Of a stretch of DNA of 64,000 bases, positions 17,660 to 26,028 are shown piece by piece. The position numbers and the translations under genes were made by a program. Position 1 is the stretch's first letter, and each line of letters opens with the position of its first letter. This DNA comes from Saprospiraceae bacterium (GTDB taxonomy: Bacteria > Bacteroidota > Bacteroidia > Chitinophagales > Saprospiraceae). Below the pieces are notes generated by a model that saw nothing but the letters and a program-made list of their open reading frames with translations, had not been told where the DNA came from and did no database searches. The DNA lies in contig JALHQW010000030.1 in assembly GCA_022841745.1 (NCBI GenBank), forward strand, positions 20,865 to 84,864, in the 5' to 3' direction.

Positions 17660-17682
17660 TTTTGTAAAAAACTTCTACAAAA
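17660..17682. promoter_or_regulatory. Near-palindrome TTTTGTA-N9-TACAAAA before the XRE gene
   Basis: Inverted arms TTTTGTA and TACAAAA, 43 bp before ATG 17725. Shares arms and spacing style with the site at 17483, so both promoters of this divergent pair could be bound by one protein. Confidence 0.5.
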
Positions 17683-17724
17683 CGCAGGAAATAATCGAAC
17701 TTAGTAAAATACGGGATTCAGCCT

Positions 17725-18267
17725 ATGACGGATTTTGTAAACAAAGAAAGTAGCTTTTGCCTTGCGGCAAACCTGCGCTCGCTTCGAAAGCGCATGAAAT
17801 GGAGCCAAGAAGAGCTTGCCGATAAGGTGGGTCTCAACCGGGGCAATATCGCCTCTTACGAGAACGGCAGTGCGGAACCCAAAATCTGCAATCTCGTCAA
17901 AATCGCCCACCTCTTCAACATCTCTGTTTTTGACCTTACGCACAATGACCTCAAAGCTGAGAACTCCCTTGAGCAAGCTTCCTCAAGGCAGCACAATGGA
18001 TTTGCGCAGCCGGGCCCCGACCTCTTGGGCCATTTCTTGAAGGAAGCTGAGGACTTCCAGCAGGCTATCAGGGGCCTGGACTGTATGGTGCGCCTGAAAA
18101 CGAAAAATGTTCCTGTGCTATCCGAGGACGCCAACTTCTTCAAAGACCAGTTTGAGCACCTGCATGGCCTCACCAGCCACTTAATGTCCTCGCACCTCGA
18201 ACTTTTGGCCATCGTCAAGGAAAGATGCCCCAAGCATGGTGATTCAAATGGGAATGGGGTTGCATAG
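17725..18267 (+). CDS. XRE-family helix-turn-helix regulator
   Basis: 180 aa. Residues about 12-70 (LRSLRKRMKWSQEELADKVGLNRGNIASYENGSAEPKICNLVKIAHLFNISVFDLTHNDL) are a cro/C1-type HTH. The remaining ~110 residues, predicted helical, are not a recognised sensor domain. It is divergent from the ECF sigma gene, with paired palindromes between, suggesting it controls itself and/or sigma. Whether it senses a ligand is unknown. Confidence 0.9.
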   Translation: MTDFVNKESSFCLAANLRSLRKRMKWSQEELADKVGLNRGNIASYENGSAEPKICNLVKIAHLFNISVFDLTHNDLKAENSLEQASSRQHNGFAQPGPDLLGHFLKEAEDFQQAIRGLDCMVRLKTKNVPVLSEDANFFKDQFEHLHGLTSHLMSSHLELLAIVKERCPKHGDSNGNGVA

Positions 18268-18407
18268 GCTTACCTCACAAGGCTTTCCAAGTTTCCAAGA
18301 TACTTGGAAAGTCCATCTCTCCCATCCGACGCATCAAACAATTCAAGCCATCAAACCTCATTAAACCCATATTTCCTTCCTAACATTGCGGGAAACTTGC
18401 CATTGCA

Positions 18408-19382
18408 ATGACCGCTGAACAGTCCACCAATTTCAAGGCCGAGGTATTGCAGCGCTCCCAAATCGAGGATGCGGTTTGGGACGGCTTCATCGCCCGCTCC
18501 CCACAGGCTGCGCCCTATGGTTGTTCGTGGTACTTGGACGTGGTCTGGCCGGGCTGGCAGGCCGTCGTGGTCACGGAAAAAGGGCGCTGGTTGGCTACCC
18601 TGCCGTTCAAGGTTTCCAGCAAATACGGCATCAGCTATGTGTTCAACCCGCCGTTTTGCCAGTACGTTGGCCTGTTTTTCGATGAAATGGCCGAAAAGAA
18701 CGCCACCCAGGAGTTCGCTTTGAAAAAAAAACTGGTGAAAGCCGCTCTGGGCGCATTGCCATCAGCCATAAAAGTCTTCGACGTAAAATTCGCCCCGGAA
18801 TTCGACTACCCGCTACCGTTCCACTGGGCGGGCTACGAATTGCGCACCCGCTACTCGTATTGGCTTGAAAACCAAGCAGATAAGCAAGTTATCTTCAAAA
18901 ATTTCGAGGAACGCACCCGTACCTATATCAACAAGGCCGTGAAATCGGGGCTGGTTGCCACGCCGGTTGACAGCGTTGAAGTCATCCTTTCATTGGCACA
19001 AAAAAAGGATAGCTATGCCGTGGACGCTGGCTTGTTGAAAAAACTCTGGGCCGCATTGCGACAGCAGCAAACGGGCACTGCACTGGAAGTACGTGATGTG
19101 GAGGGACGGATCCATGCGGGGCTGATTTACCAGCAGTTCGGGCCGAAGCTCCTGCACCTGTTCAGCGCCTATGACCCTGTATTGGGCAACCAAGGCGGCA
19201 TGTCGCTCGCCATTTGGCGGAGCGTTGAGTTGGCAGGGCCAGGTGTGAAAGTGATTGATTTTGAAGGTTCAATGATGGAGCCGATAGAACATTTTTTCAG
19301 AGGCTTCGGTACCAAGCCCGTGCCTTATCTGCAAATCAAGAAAAACGATTTTCCGAAACCCGTCCGTTGGCTAATGGGTTGA
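18408..19382 (+). CDS. GNAT/FemAB-like acyltransferase family protein
   Basis: 324 aa, soluble. The pattern QIEDAVWDGFIARSPQAAPYGCSWYLDVVWPGWQAVVV, then KNFEERTRTYINKAVKSGL, and later YQQFGPKLLHLFSAYDP and MSLAIWRSVELAG...DFEGSMMEPIEHFFRGFG match the FemAB/BioF2-like tandem GNAT fold common in Bacteroidota. Such enzymes transfer acyl or aminoacyl groups, often to cell-envelope molecules; this one's substrate is unknown. It is a single gene with no neighbour pointing to a pathway. Confidence 0.75.
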   Translation: MTAEQSTNFKAEVLQRSQIEDAVWDGFIARSPQAAPYGCSWYLDVVWPGWQAVVVTEKGRWLATLPFKVSSKYGISYVFNPPFCQYVGLFFDEMAEKNATQEFALKKKLVKAALGALPSAIKVFDVKFAPEFDYPLPFHWAGYELRTRYSYWLENQADKQVIFKNFEERTRTYINKAVKSGLVATPVDSVEVILSLAQKKDSYAVDAGLLKKLWAALRQQQTGTALEVRDVEGRIHAGLIYQQFGPKLLHLFSAYDPVLGNQGGMSLAIWRSVELAGPGVKVIDFEGSMMEPIEHFFRGFGTKPVPYLQIKKNDFPKPVRWLMG

Positions 19383-19615
19383 CGCTGCGCAATTGCGGCA
19401 CAATTATCGCCTACCATGCCTACCCTCCATACTTTCTGTTGCCAAGCTGACGATTCCAAAAATTTCTACCTCCATTGATTGCAAAACATTAATTTTGTCT
19501 CCTCCCACACCAGCAGGACGTATTACGCTTACAACTATTTGCGAGTAACAGCATCTCCTTACCGTGGTTTTTTGCTGTGAATAAACCTTAGGCCCATGAA
19601 CTTGCATTTGTCACT

Positions 19616-20659
19616 ATGAAAAAAACAGCTTTACACTGCTTTTTTGCCCTCGCATTGTCCCAGTGGCTTCCGGCACAGGTGAACATGAACAACGTCTTGT
19701 TGGAGACCAACCCGTTCCTTTGCCAACCAGGCGTGGTGAACAAGTCGCCCAACAAAGGTGTGTCCTTCGCCTATTCGCTGAACCCCGACTACAAAATGCT
19801 GTCGCCCGATGCCGAAAAGCCGACCAAGGTGCGCCGCAATGAGCGCTATGACACCCGCCTGAAAGTCCCAGTGCTGTCCCGCCCACAGCTCAAAATCATG
19901 CTGGGCTTGGACTACACGCTGGAGCGCTACCATTTCCTCGACATAGATCCCGACAACTATCCGTTGTTCAAGCATTTGAATGAAACAGAATTGAAAAATG
20001 CAGGCATCTCTGCCACTTTTTTCCATCCCATCAACCATAAATACTACACTTCCGTACGCCTCAGTGCCAATTGGCAGGGCGATTACGATGGTTTTTTGAA
20101 AATGGACGACCGTTATGGCGTCTATCGAATCATCTCCGTGTTTGGTGTTAAAAAACGGGAAGATTTGGAGTATGGCGTCGGGCTGCTGCTCAACAAAGGC
20201 TTCCGGAACAATTCCATTGTGCCATTCGGTTTTTACAACCAGACCTTCAACGACCATTGGGGAGTGGAGGCCGTCCTGCCCACCAGCCTCAAGCTACGCT
20301 ACAATTTCAGCGAAAGCCAATTGGCCACGTTCGGCACGGAGTTCAATAGTCGAAACTATGCACTCAACGTAATGGTGCCTGGCACAACCACCCACCAGAC
20401 CAAGGATGCACTCTACCACTTCCGCCAGGCGTCCATTGACGTAGTGGGCACATACTACCAGCGCCTCAGCGGCTGGACCTGGCTCCAGTTCAAGGCTGGT
20501 TATGCCTTTGACAACAACTCCGATGCGAGGGATTTGCTACGCAACCTCAACCACCGCCTAAAACCTTCTGGTAGCGTCATCGGCTCGGTCAGCTTCTTCA
20601 TCTCTCCGCCAAGGCAGCGGGAGGACAAGCCAATGACGCAGGTGCCGGGCAGCTTATAG
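19616..20659 (+). CDS. Probable outer-membrane/periplasmic protein, unknown function
   Basis: 347 aa with a signal peptide (MKKTALHCFFALALSQWLPAQ). The body has alternating, aromatic-rich segments such as YYTSVRLSANWQGDYDGF, LEYGVGLLLNKGF and WTWLQFKAGYAF, which look like transmembrane beta-strands, so a small beta-barrel is plausible. No family was recognised. It converges with ftsK across a bidirectional terminator. The 233-bp gap before it (19383-19615) shows no gene and a TGCATTTG element near 19604 that may be a -7 box. Confidence 0.6.
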   Translation: MKKTALHCFFALALSQWLPAQVNMNNVLLETNPFLCQPGVVNKSPNKGVSFAYSLNPDYKMLSPDAEKPTKVRRNERYDTRLKVPVLSRPQLKIMLGLDYTLERYHFLDIDPDNYPLFKHLNETELKNAGISATFFHPINHKYYTSVRLSANWQGDYDGFLKMDDRYGVYRIISVFGVKKREDLEYGVGLLLNKGFRNNSIVPFGFYNQTFNDHWGVEAVLPTSLKLRYNFSESQLATFGTEFNSRNYALNVMVPGTTTHQTKDALYHFRQASIDVVGTYYQRLSGWTWLQFKAGYAFDNNSDARDLLRNLNHRLKPSGSVIGSVSFFISPPRQREDKPMTQVPGSL

Positions 20660-20702
20660 CGCAGTTTTTTTTGAAAAAACAGCGATTATATTGAAAATGG
20701 AA

Positions 20703-20732
20703 AAGCCCGGCGCACTTTCGTACACCGGGCTT
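20703..20732. terminator. Bidirectional terminator between the 19616 gene and ftsK
   Basis: Stem AAGCCCGG / CCGGGCTT with a 14-nt loop, A-rich on the left side and T-rich to the right, between convergent genes. Confidence 0.8.
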
Positions 20733-20777
20733 GATTATTTCCTTGACGAATCTTACACCGTTCAAGGATTTTGCCTC

Positions 20778-23276
20778 CTATTTCCTATATTTAGATTTTT
20801 CCAAATATCGTTCCAATTCTTGCTCATCATATAATAAAACTTCTCTAGGCTTCGAACCTTCTGCAGGCCCCACCACGCCTATCGCTTCCAATTGATCCAT
20901 AATACGTCCGGCACGGTTGTAACCGAGCTTCAAACGGCGCTGAATCATGGACGTGGAACCGTGCTGGCTTTGCACCACAAGGCGGGCTGCTTCCACGAGC
21001 ATATCGTCCGCATCGTTGGGGTCAAAACTGCCCATTTCACTCCCGTCCTCGTCATCGCCCTGGTACTCGGGTAGGTAGAACGGCTCGGGGTAGCCTTTTT
21101 GGTCAGAGATGAATTTTATGACTTGGTCAACCTCCGGGGTGTCCACGAAGGCGCACTGGAGGCGCACCATATCACCGCCAACCGAGAAGAGCATGTCGCC
21201 CCGTCCCACCAACTGTTCCGCGCCACTATGGTCGAGGATGGTGCGGGAGTCCACCTTGGCCGATACCTTGTAGGCGATACGTGCCGGGAAGTTCGCCTTG
21301 ATGACGCCCGTGATGATGTTCACCGAAGGGCGTTGCGTAGCAATAATCAAGTGGATGCCCACCGCACGGGCCAACTGCGCCAAACGGCCAATCGGCAGTT
21401 CTATCTCCTTGCCCGCCGTCATGATGAGGTCGGCAAACTCATCAATCACCAGCACGATGAACGGCATGAACATGTGGCCGGACTGCGGGTTCAGCTTGCG
21501 GGCCACGAATTTTTCATTGTATTCGCCGATGTTGCGCACATGCGCCTTTTTCATCAGGTCATAGCGGGTCTCCATCTCGATGACGAGGGAGTTCAGCGTG
21601 TTCACCACCCGCTTGGTGTCGGTGGTGATCGGCTCCTCCTGGCCGGGCAGGAACGCAAGGAAGTGGTTCAACAGCCTCGCATAAGGGAACAATTCAACCT
21701 TTTTCGGGTCAATGAGCACCAACTTCACCTGCGAGGGGTGCTTTTTGTACAAGATGGAAAGCAGTACGGCATTGATACCCACCGACTTACCTTGGCCCGT
21801 GGCACCCGCTATGAGCAAGTGGGGCATCTTCGCCAAATCCACCACAAAGACCTCGTTTGAAATGGATTTGCCGAGGGCAATGGGCAGGTCCATCTTCGAG
21901 CGCTTGAACTTGTCGGACATGAGCAGTTCCTTCAGCGCCACGATTTGCTTGTTCTTGTTCGGCACCTCAATACCGATGGTGCCCCGGCCTGGTATCGGTG
22001 CAATGATACGGATGCCCAAGGCCGAAAGGCTGAGGGCAATATCGTCTTCGAGGTTTTTTATCCTTGAAATACGGACACCGGGCGCTGGCACGATTTCGTA
22101 CAGCGTGACCGTAGGGCCAATGGTTGCCCTGATTTTGACAATTTCAATCTTGTAATTGAGCAGCGTGTCAACGATCTGGTCTTTGTTGGCCTCCAACTCC
22201 GCTCTGTCAATCTCTACTTTTTGGTCGGCATAGTCATAGAGCAGCGACATGACTGGGTGCTCGTAGCTCGACAGTTCCAGTGTGGGGTCGTAGGGGTCGC
22301 TGAAATTGGGCGAATCCTGCGCAGCGGCTATTTCCGGGAAGAGCGAGGGCTGGACAGGCGGTAGCTTGGATGCAGGTGCGGTGGAAATTTGCGACAGCAA
22401 CTCAGCCTCCGGCTCTATGGTTTCCGGCGCTGGCGCTGTTGTTATCTCAAAATCGGAATCACCCGGCTTGAGCGAAGGTAGTTTTTCGTTATTGGTCTTG
22501 TCCACCACCTTGAAGTCAGTATCATCAGCATCAAGGTCAAGGGGGGTGGTAACGGGCTTGGCATTGGGCTGCGGCCTTTTCCCAGGCTCCGTAAAACCAT
22601 CGGGATTGGCAACTACATCTGTAGAAGGCGCAGGGCGTTTGGCGGCATTCGGCCTGCGGTTGAAGAGGTCAATGAACCAGAGTTTGGTCTCGTACCATGC
22701 TTTTTGAGGCGTCAGTTCGTTGAAATTGGGGTTGACGAACCAGACGATGATGCCCACGAAAATGGCGAGGAACAGCACCGCCGTACCCAAAACACCCACA
22801 AAGCCCGTGAGCATCTGGCTGACCGACTCGCCAAAGGCACCGCCCCAAGGGAAAGTGGACTCCCCAAAAATGAACTCCAAGAACACCGAGGCCAGTACCA
22901 TGATGACCAACCACTGCCGAACCAACAAACGGTGCGCCCGCAGCGGGATGCGCTTCACCATTGACCAGCCCAGCACGGCCACGAGGTAAACGAGTATGAA
23001 AGAAGGCAGCCCAAAGCCCCACCAGAAAAAAGTATTGGAAACGATGGCGCCCAGTTTGCCGAGCATGTTGGAGGCTTGGAAGCCATCGCTAAATAGGTCA
23101 CCCCACGATTTGTTGTTGACCTCGGCATAGTCGTCCGTCCAGGTGAACAGGTAGGAGAAAAACGCAATCAACAGGTATGCCGCCGACAATAGCAGCACAA
23201 CGCCCATGAGCTTCGGAATGCGGTCGTCGTTGCCTAATTTGAATGAAAGCTGGTTCGGATTTTTTTTTGTAGCCAC
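20778..23276 (-). CDS. ftsK: DNA translocase FtsK/SpoIIIE
   Basis: 832 aa. Four to five N-terminal membrane helices (residues about 25-190), a Pro/Thr-rich linker (about 200-330), then the RecA-like motor with Walker A GATGQGKSVGIN and Walker B IVLVIDEFADL. A C-terminal gamma winged helix (GSTSMIQRRLKLGYNRAGRIMDQLEAIGVVGPAEGSKPREVL) recognises polar DNA motifs. It pumps chromosome DNA through the septum for dimer resolution and segregation. Single gene; the downstream terminator at 20703 ends its transcript. Confidence 0.97.
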   Translation of the reverse strand: MATKKNPNQLSFKLGNDDRIPKLMGVVLLLSAAYLLIAFFSYLFTWTDDYAEVNNKSWGDLFSDGFQASNMLGKLGAIVSNTFFWWGFGLPSFILVYLVAVLGWSMVKRIPLRAHRLLVRQWLVIMVLASVFLEFIFGESTFPWGGAFGESVSQMLTGFVGVLGTAVLFLAIFVGIIVWFVNPNFNELTPQKAWYETKLWFIDLFNRRPNAAKRPAPSTDVVANPDGFTEPGKRPQPNAKPVTTPLDLDADDTDFKVVDKTNNEKLPSLKPGDSDFEITTAPAPETIEPEAELLSQISTAPASKLPPVQPSLFPEIAAAQDSPNFSDPYDPTLELSSYEHPVMSLLYDYADQKVEIDRAELEANKDQIVDTLLNYKIEIVKIRATIGPTVTLYEIVPAPGVRISRIKNLEDDIALSLSALGIRIIAPIPGRGTIGIEVPNKNKQIVALKELLMSDKFKRSKMDLPIALGKSISNEVFVVDLAKMPHLLIAGATGQGKSVGINAVLLSILYKKHPSQVKLVLIDPKKVELFPYARLLNHFLAFLPGQEEPITTDTKRVVNTLNSLVIEMETRYDLMKKAHVRNIGEYNEKFVARKLNPQSGHMFMPFIVLVIDEFADLIMTAGKEIELPIGRLAQLARAVGIHLIIATQRPSVNIITGVIKANFPARIAYKVSAKVDSRTILDHSGAEQLVGRGDMLFSVGGDMVRLQCAFVDTPEVDQVIKFISDQKGYPEPFYLPEYQGDDEDGSEMGSFDPNDADDMLVEAARLVVQSQHGSTSMIQRRLKLGYNRAGRIMDQLEAIGVVGPAEGSKPREVLLYDEQELERYLEKSKYRK

Positions 23277-23353
23277 TGCTTTTGGTGGTTGCTGATGGTA
23301 TGTTTGTCAAGTTCGTGGCAAAAGTAGTCAATCCGTTTGGTATGGTGAAAAAA

Positions 23354-23447
23354 GCAATTGATTGTTTGATGGTTGAATTGTTGGGATTGTTGGGGGGGGG
23401 CTCTTATAACAATTAAACAATTAAGCAATCCAACAATTAAATCAACC
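23354..23447. repeat. Facing octamer arms between ftsK and radC
   Basis: The right arm, about 23408-23447, is five 8-bp units (AACAATTA, AACAATTA, AGCAATCC, AACAATTA, AATCAACC) running into the radC stop. The left arm (about 23354-23393) has the complementary GATTGTTT/AATTGTTG/GGATTGTT units, followed by a run of G. Together they can form a long imperfect hairpin. Confidence 0.75.
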
Positions 23448-24141
23448 CCTCGTCCAAAAAGCTGTAATACCCACCATCCGCAATGATGATATGGTCAACG
23501 AGTGGCAAACCGATGGCTTCGCCGACCGCCTTCATTTTTTTGGTGAGGTCAATATCCGCCTGACTGGGGCGTAGCGTCCCACTAGGGTGGTTGTGCGCCA
23601 CGATGATGGCGGCGGCCATGCCTTCCAGCGCTTTTCGGAACACGATTTTGGCGTCCATGATGGTGGCGTCCGTGCCACCAACGCTGAGCCGGGTCTTGCC
23701 TATCACCTTGTTTTTTTTCGATAAAAACAGCACCCAGCTTTCCTCGTGCGGCAGGTCAATGAGCAGGGGCGCCAGGATTTGGTGAGCGTCTTTGCTGCCC
23801 CTGATTTCGGGTCGGTCGGGAAGGTCTGCGGCGGTGCGGCGGCGACCCAATTCCAGTGCTGCTGCTATGGTGATGGCCTTTGCCTCGCCAATGCCCTTGA
23901 ACTTCATCAGCTCGGCGATGCTGCGCTTGCCGAGGTCGTTGAGGTTCTTGCCGACGGAGTCGAGGATGCGCTGCGATAGTGAGACGGCGGATTCGTCACG
24001 GCTGCCGGAGCCAATCAGGATGGCTATCAGTTCGGCATCGGAGAGGGCTTGGCGGCCTTGTGCGAGGAGTTTTTCACGGGGTCTGTCATCTTCGGCCCAT
24101 GCGGTGATGGGGAGGCTGGGGGTGGGTGGGTAATTGGCCAT
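23437..24141 (-). CDS. radC: RadC family JAB-domain protein
   Basis: 234 aa, full length. The N-terminal helix-hairpin-helix region (LSDAELIAILIGSGSRDESAVSLSQRIL) and C-terminal JAB/MPN metalloprotease-like core with VAHNHPSGTLRPSQADIDLT (HxH-x7-S-x2-D-like) are intact. The biochemical role of RadC is not settled; a role in DNA repair was proposed historically. It is divergent from the Crp/Fnr regulator. The start ATG at 24141 gives the conserved ITAWAEDDRPREKLL opening. Confidence 0.93.
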   Translation of the reverse strand: MANYPPTPSLPITAWAEDDRPREKLLAQGRQALSDAELIAILIGSGSRDESAVSLSQRILDSVGKNLNDLGKRSIAELMKFKGIGEAKAITIAAALELGRRRTAADLPDRPEIRGSKDAHQILAPLLIDLPHEESWVLFLSKKNKVIGKTRLSVGGTDATIMDAKIVFRKALEGMAAAIIVAHNHPSGTLRPSQADIDLTKKMKAVGEAIGLPLVDHIIIADGGYYSFLDEGLI

Positions 24142-24267
24142 AGTATGGTTATTAGTTTGTTGATGCGAACTTACGTTGTTGCCCGGATAAAATGTTGCTC
24201 CGTTGAGTTTTTGCAGGAAAATTGGGCTTTATTTTAGCTCGTTCTTAGCTCAAAATTTAATTCTCCA

Positions 24268-24275
24268 TAGATTTG
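24268..24275 (+). promoter_or_regulatory. -7 element TAGATTTG for the Crp/Fnr regulator gene
   Basis: Exact TAnnTTTG match 49 bp before ATG 24325. Upstream is a direct repeat TTAGCTC-N5-TTAGCTC style (about 24235-24250). No TGTTAC-N4-GTAACA site precedes this gene. Confidence 0.5.
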
Positions 24276-24324
24276 GTTCGCATTCGAGAAAAACTTGACC
24301 TGTCCAGTCATAAATCGTTCAACA

Positions 24325-25020
24325 ATGAAAAACGACATCTGGAGCCTCGACAATTTCGATTTTTATAAAATTCTCTGCCCTTACAAATACGAAGCCCATA
24401 TCCAGGAAGTCCCCAACCTCTGCTTCAATAAGCACGATTTCCTCTTCTTCGAAAAAGATGCCGCCAAGGACATCATCCTCATTGACCGGGGAAAGGTGAA
24501 ACTCGGCCACTACGACCAGGAGGGCAACGAATGTGTCATGGCCATCTTGGGCCGGGGCGAGATTCTTGGCCAAACCGCCCTGTTCGGGGAAACCACCCAC
24601 CGCCAGTTTGCAGAAGTCGTTGAGGATGGTACGCAAGTTTGCAAAATGAGCATCGAAAAGGCCAAGGAGCTGACCAGGGATTATGTACCGTTTGCCATCG
24701 AAATGAACCGCCGCATCGGCCAGCATATACGCCGGTTGGAGCGCCGCATCGAGATTTTGCTTTTCAAGGATGTGCGTACCCGGTTGGTGGAATTCATTAA
24801 AGACATGGCCGAGCAATACGGACGCCCAAAAAACGACGGGATGGTATTCGAACATAGCCTCACCCAAAGCGACATTGCCGACCTCATCGGCACCTCTCGC
24901 AAATCGGCCTCGTTGCTGCTCAACGAATTGGAAGACGAAGGCTATATCCAGTTCAACCGAAAGCAGATTTTTGTGCCCAACCTCAAGAAACTGGAATTAG
25001 CAGCCCAACCCAAAAAATAA
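24325..25020 (+). CDS. Crp/Fnr-family transcriptional regulator
   Basis: 231 aa from ATG 24325 (the 24295 start is unlikely). An N-terminal cyclic-nucleotide-binding-like beta-roll (IDRGKVKLGHYDQEGNECVMAILGRGEILGQTALFGETTHRQF), the long dimerisation helix, and a C-terminal winged HTH (SLTQSDIADLIGTSRKSASLLLNELEDEGYIQFNRKQI). The recognition helix aligns R-K-S-A-S-L with CRP R180-E181...R185, so R180 is kept while E181 and R185 become K and L, implying a DNA target different from TGTGA. No N-terminal FNR-type Fe-S Cys cluster is evident. It is the best local candidate to bind the TGTTAC-N4-GTAACA sites found from 25.9 to 42.7 kb; inference. Confidence 0.92.
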   Translation: MKNDIWSLDNFDFYKILCPYKYEAHIQEVPNLCFNKHDFLFFEKDAAKDIILIDRGKVKLGHYDQEGNECVMAILGRGEILGQTALFGETTHRQFAEVVEDGTQVCKMSIEKAKELTRDYVPFAIEMNRRIGQHIRRLERRIEILLFKDVRTRLVEFIKDMAEQYGRPKNDGMVFEHSLTQSDIADLIGTSRKSASLLLNELEDEGYIQFNRKQIFVPNLKKLELAAQPKK

Positions 25021-25071
25021 GCGCAATGAAACAAAACGAGTCGTTCACACAGAAAAAACGATTGCTGGCAA

Positions 25072-25896
25072 ATGAAAAAAATTAAACAGTCCCTTGTTTC
25101 CGGCGATACGACCCTCGACCTCTGTGGGGGGAAGCTCCAGGTGCTGCCAGTTCCGACAGGCAAGTTGGCCAGTATCGAGCGGCTCTACCTCACGGGCAAC
25201 CAGCTGACCAGCCTGCCGCACTGGATTTGGGAAATGAAGCAATTGCAAGAACTGTATATTGGCGAAAATGAGTTGACCTCACTGCCGCACGAACTTGGAA
25301 ATTTGACCAAGCTGCGCGTGCTCGTCGCCAGGAAAAACAAATTGCGAAACATGCCAGAGAGCATCGGCAAATTGCAGAAACTGGAGCACCTTGGGCTGGT
25401 TGACAATCAATTGGCCGGCCTCCCAGAAAGCATCGCCGACCTGCGCAACCTTCGAGTCTTGAACTTGACAAAAAACAAGCTTTGGGAACTTCCGAAAAAC
25501 CTCCCTCAACTGCAAAAACTGGAGCGGCTGATGATTGACAGCAATCCAATAACTCATTTCCCGGAGGGCATGGAAAAACTCACCAAACTGTCTGAATTGG
25601 ACATGGGATCCCAAGTCATGGATGTCCTGCCAGACGCTATTTGGAGGCTGAAAAACCTGCACTGGCTCCTCCTCGACAACAACCGCTTGACCGCATTTCC
25701 AGAAGGGGTGATGCGGTTGAAAAACTTAGAATGGCTGTTCATCCAGGACAACTACATCACCGACCTGCCCGCCAAGCTGCACCTGCACAAAAACCTGAAA
25801 CGGGTCAACGTCGCCAACAACCCGTTGAGCGAACAGGGCAGGGCCTTGTTCCAAAAATACCCGCTGTACACCGACGAACTGGCGTTCCAGCGCTGA
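25072..25896 (+). CDS. Leucine-rich repeat protein
   Basis: 274 aa made almost wholly of about ten LRRs of 23 residues with the pattern LxxLxLxxNxLxxLPxxI (for example LYLTGNQLTSLPHWIWEMKQL and VLNLTKNKLWELPKNLPQL). There is no signal peptide, so it is cytoplasmic and probably a protein-binding scaffold. It lies 51 bp after the Crp/Fnr gene on the same strand and may be co-transcribed with it. No kinase or GTPase domain is attached. Partner unknown. Confidence 0.88.
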   Translation: MKKIKQSLVSGDTTLDLCGGKLQVLPVPTGKLASIERLYLTGNQLTSLPHWIWEMKQLQELYIGENELTSLPHELGNLTKLRVLVARKNKLRNMPESIGKLQKLEHLGLVDNQLAGLPESIADLRNLRVLNLTKNKLWELPKNLPQLQKLERLMIDSNPITHFPEGMEKLTKLSELDMGSQVMDVLPDAIWRLKNLHWLLLDNNRLTAFPEGVMRLKNLEWLFIQDNYITDLPAKLHLHKNLKRVNVANNPLSEQGRALFQKYPLYTDELAFQR

Positions 25897-25940
25897 CCTT
25901 TCTCCCACCTTCGAAAATTTTGCCGACAATTTTTCCCTTC

Positions 25941-25985
25941 TGTTACCAGCGTAGCAATCTGCCCCGCCGTGCGCGCCCAAATTTG
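25941..25985 (+). promoter_or_regulatory. Regulon site 1: TGTTAC-CAGC-GTAGCA plus -7 box CAAATTTG
   Basis: The palindrome at 25941-25956 has one mismatch to TGTTAC-N4-GTAACA. The -7-like CAAATTTG at 25978-25985 follows after exactly 21 nt. It would drive the GMC oxidoreductase at 26029. Confidence 0.7.
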
Positions 25986-26028
25986 CAGCATCATTTTTTA
26001 AAAAACCACTTGAAAACAATTTTTTCCA

